64,000 bases of DNA from Rhinopomastus cyanomelas (taxonomy: Eukaryota; Chordata; Aves; Bucerotiformes; Rhinopomastidae). A model generated the notes under the pieces. The model saw nothing but the letters and a program-made list of their open reading frames with translations. It searched no databases and was not told the origin of the DNA. Every line of letters begins with the position of its first letter. Position 1 is the first letter of the stretch. Below are positions 63,668 to 64,000 of this stretch, piece by piece. The DNA is taken from the NCBI GenBank assembly GCA_013400115.1, contig VXBP01000403.1, forward strand, positions 68,489 to 132,488, written 5' to 3'. The position numbers and the translations under genes are program-made.

Positions 63668-64000
63668 GTCATGAAAGTGTCCAGCCTAGGGAGAGAGTTA
63701 AACAATAACCTGTGAGCAGGGGTTTGGCAAATGACTGTCAGCTCCAGATAAAGTTAGGGCAGAGTCATCCCACCTTGTCCTGGGTTTGCTCATTACTCTC
63801 AGGGCTGAAGGCAAAATCTTTCTACTAAGGAACTTATTCTAAAGATGAGGAGTTTATTAACAGAAAGAGAAGAGAGGCAGTTCTCTTTAGTTAGTGTTTA
63901 TTATGGCTAACAAGTCTTTGGGCTACTGCCCACACAGCAGAGTTGGCAGGAGCAGGCTGATGTGTCCACACGGGTCACTGAGCTTGGTGTCCTGGCCTAA

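Larger units (their letters stand above)
62725..64000 (+). other. ESR1: Start of ESR1 intron 5
   Basis: Phase 2. Contains a tail-A piece, a short tandem repeat and a tail-B CR1 copy (listed separately). The last 330 bp (63670-64000) are not recognised; no long terminal repeat boundary could be fixed. Confidence 0.85.

Noticed and set aside
63670..64000. Possible endogenous retrovirus LTR at the right end
   Set aside because: No TG...CA ends, polyadenylation signal context, primer-binding site or retroviral code could be identified, and the window ends here.

Overview
This window is vertebrate nuclear DNA, almost certainly from a bird. It carries the 5' flank and the first five coding exons of ESR1 (estrogen receptor alpha) on the + strand, in a background dense with CR1 retrotransposon pieces. 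The ESR1 exons reconstruct cleanly. Exon lengths are 428+ (coding part), 191, 117, 336 and 139 bp, all with GT/AG borders and matching phases, and the encoded protein looks like avian ER alpha. Exons 6-8 (rest of the ligand-binding domain and 3' UTR) lie beyond position 64000. CR1 makes up roughly 30% of the window by my hand tally, which is high for a bird. Piciformes (woodpeckers and allies) are known for unusual CR1 load, so such a lineage is a reasonable guess, but it is inference only.

Layout. Positions 1-25476 are 5' flank or upstream-UTR territory. They hold many CR1 fragments, a 75-bp tandem array grown from a CR1 end (7790-8240), a GATCA-rich minisatellite (15701-16252), CpG-rich unique DNA (about 480-1350), and several short exon-like pieces before 5400 that may be the 3' end of an upstream gene (CCDC170 would be expected by synteny; unproven). 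ESR1 exon 1 has a conserved internal splice acceptor at 25475-25476 and starts coding at 25554. It encodes the A/B domain. Intron 1 (10.8 kb), exon 2 (first zinc finger, 36775-36965), intron 2 (7.6 kb), exon 3 (second zinc finger, 44550-44666), intron 3 (7.6 kb), exon 4 (hinge and start of the ligand-binding domain, 52220-52555), intron 4 (10.0 kb), exon 5 (62586-62724) and the start of intron 5 follow.

CR1 naming used below. 'Tail A' is the 3' end that reads GATCCTGCTGTGGCAGGGG, then GGATGATCTTTCGAGGTCCC, and ends in repeats of ATTCTGTG. 'Tail B' reads GGTGTTGGGGGATCTGG, then GATCCCAGGGGTCTTTTCC, and also ends in ATTCTGTG. Upstream of either tail, longer copies keep degraded code for the C-terminus of the CR1 ORF2 protein. 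In order, the recognisable blocks are: the RT block (FADD), the 'AKKAN' block, the 'EERLRELGL' block, the 'CQEDGARLCS' block, the 'RRFHIN' block and the 'GLPRGVVESPSLE' block. Nearly all copies are 5'-truncated, as expected from target-primed reverse transcription.

Most notable observations: the usual first ATG of ESR1 is CTG here, so translation should begin at the second Met; a 7-codon upstream ORF ends 8 nt before that ATG; CR1 tails are repeatedly amplified in tandem; and several CR1 copies lie head-to-head as inverted pairs able to fold into long hairpins. I found no RNA genes, CRISPR arrays or protein-coding genes other than ESR1 that I can support with confidence.
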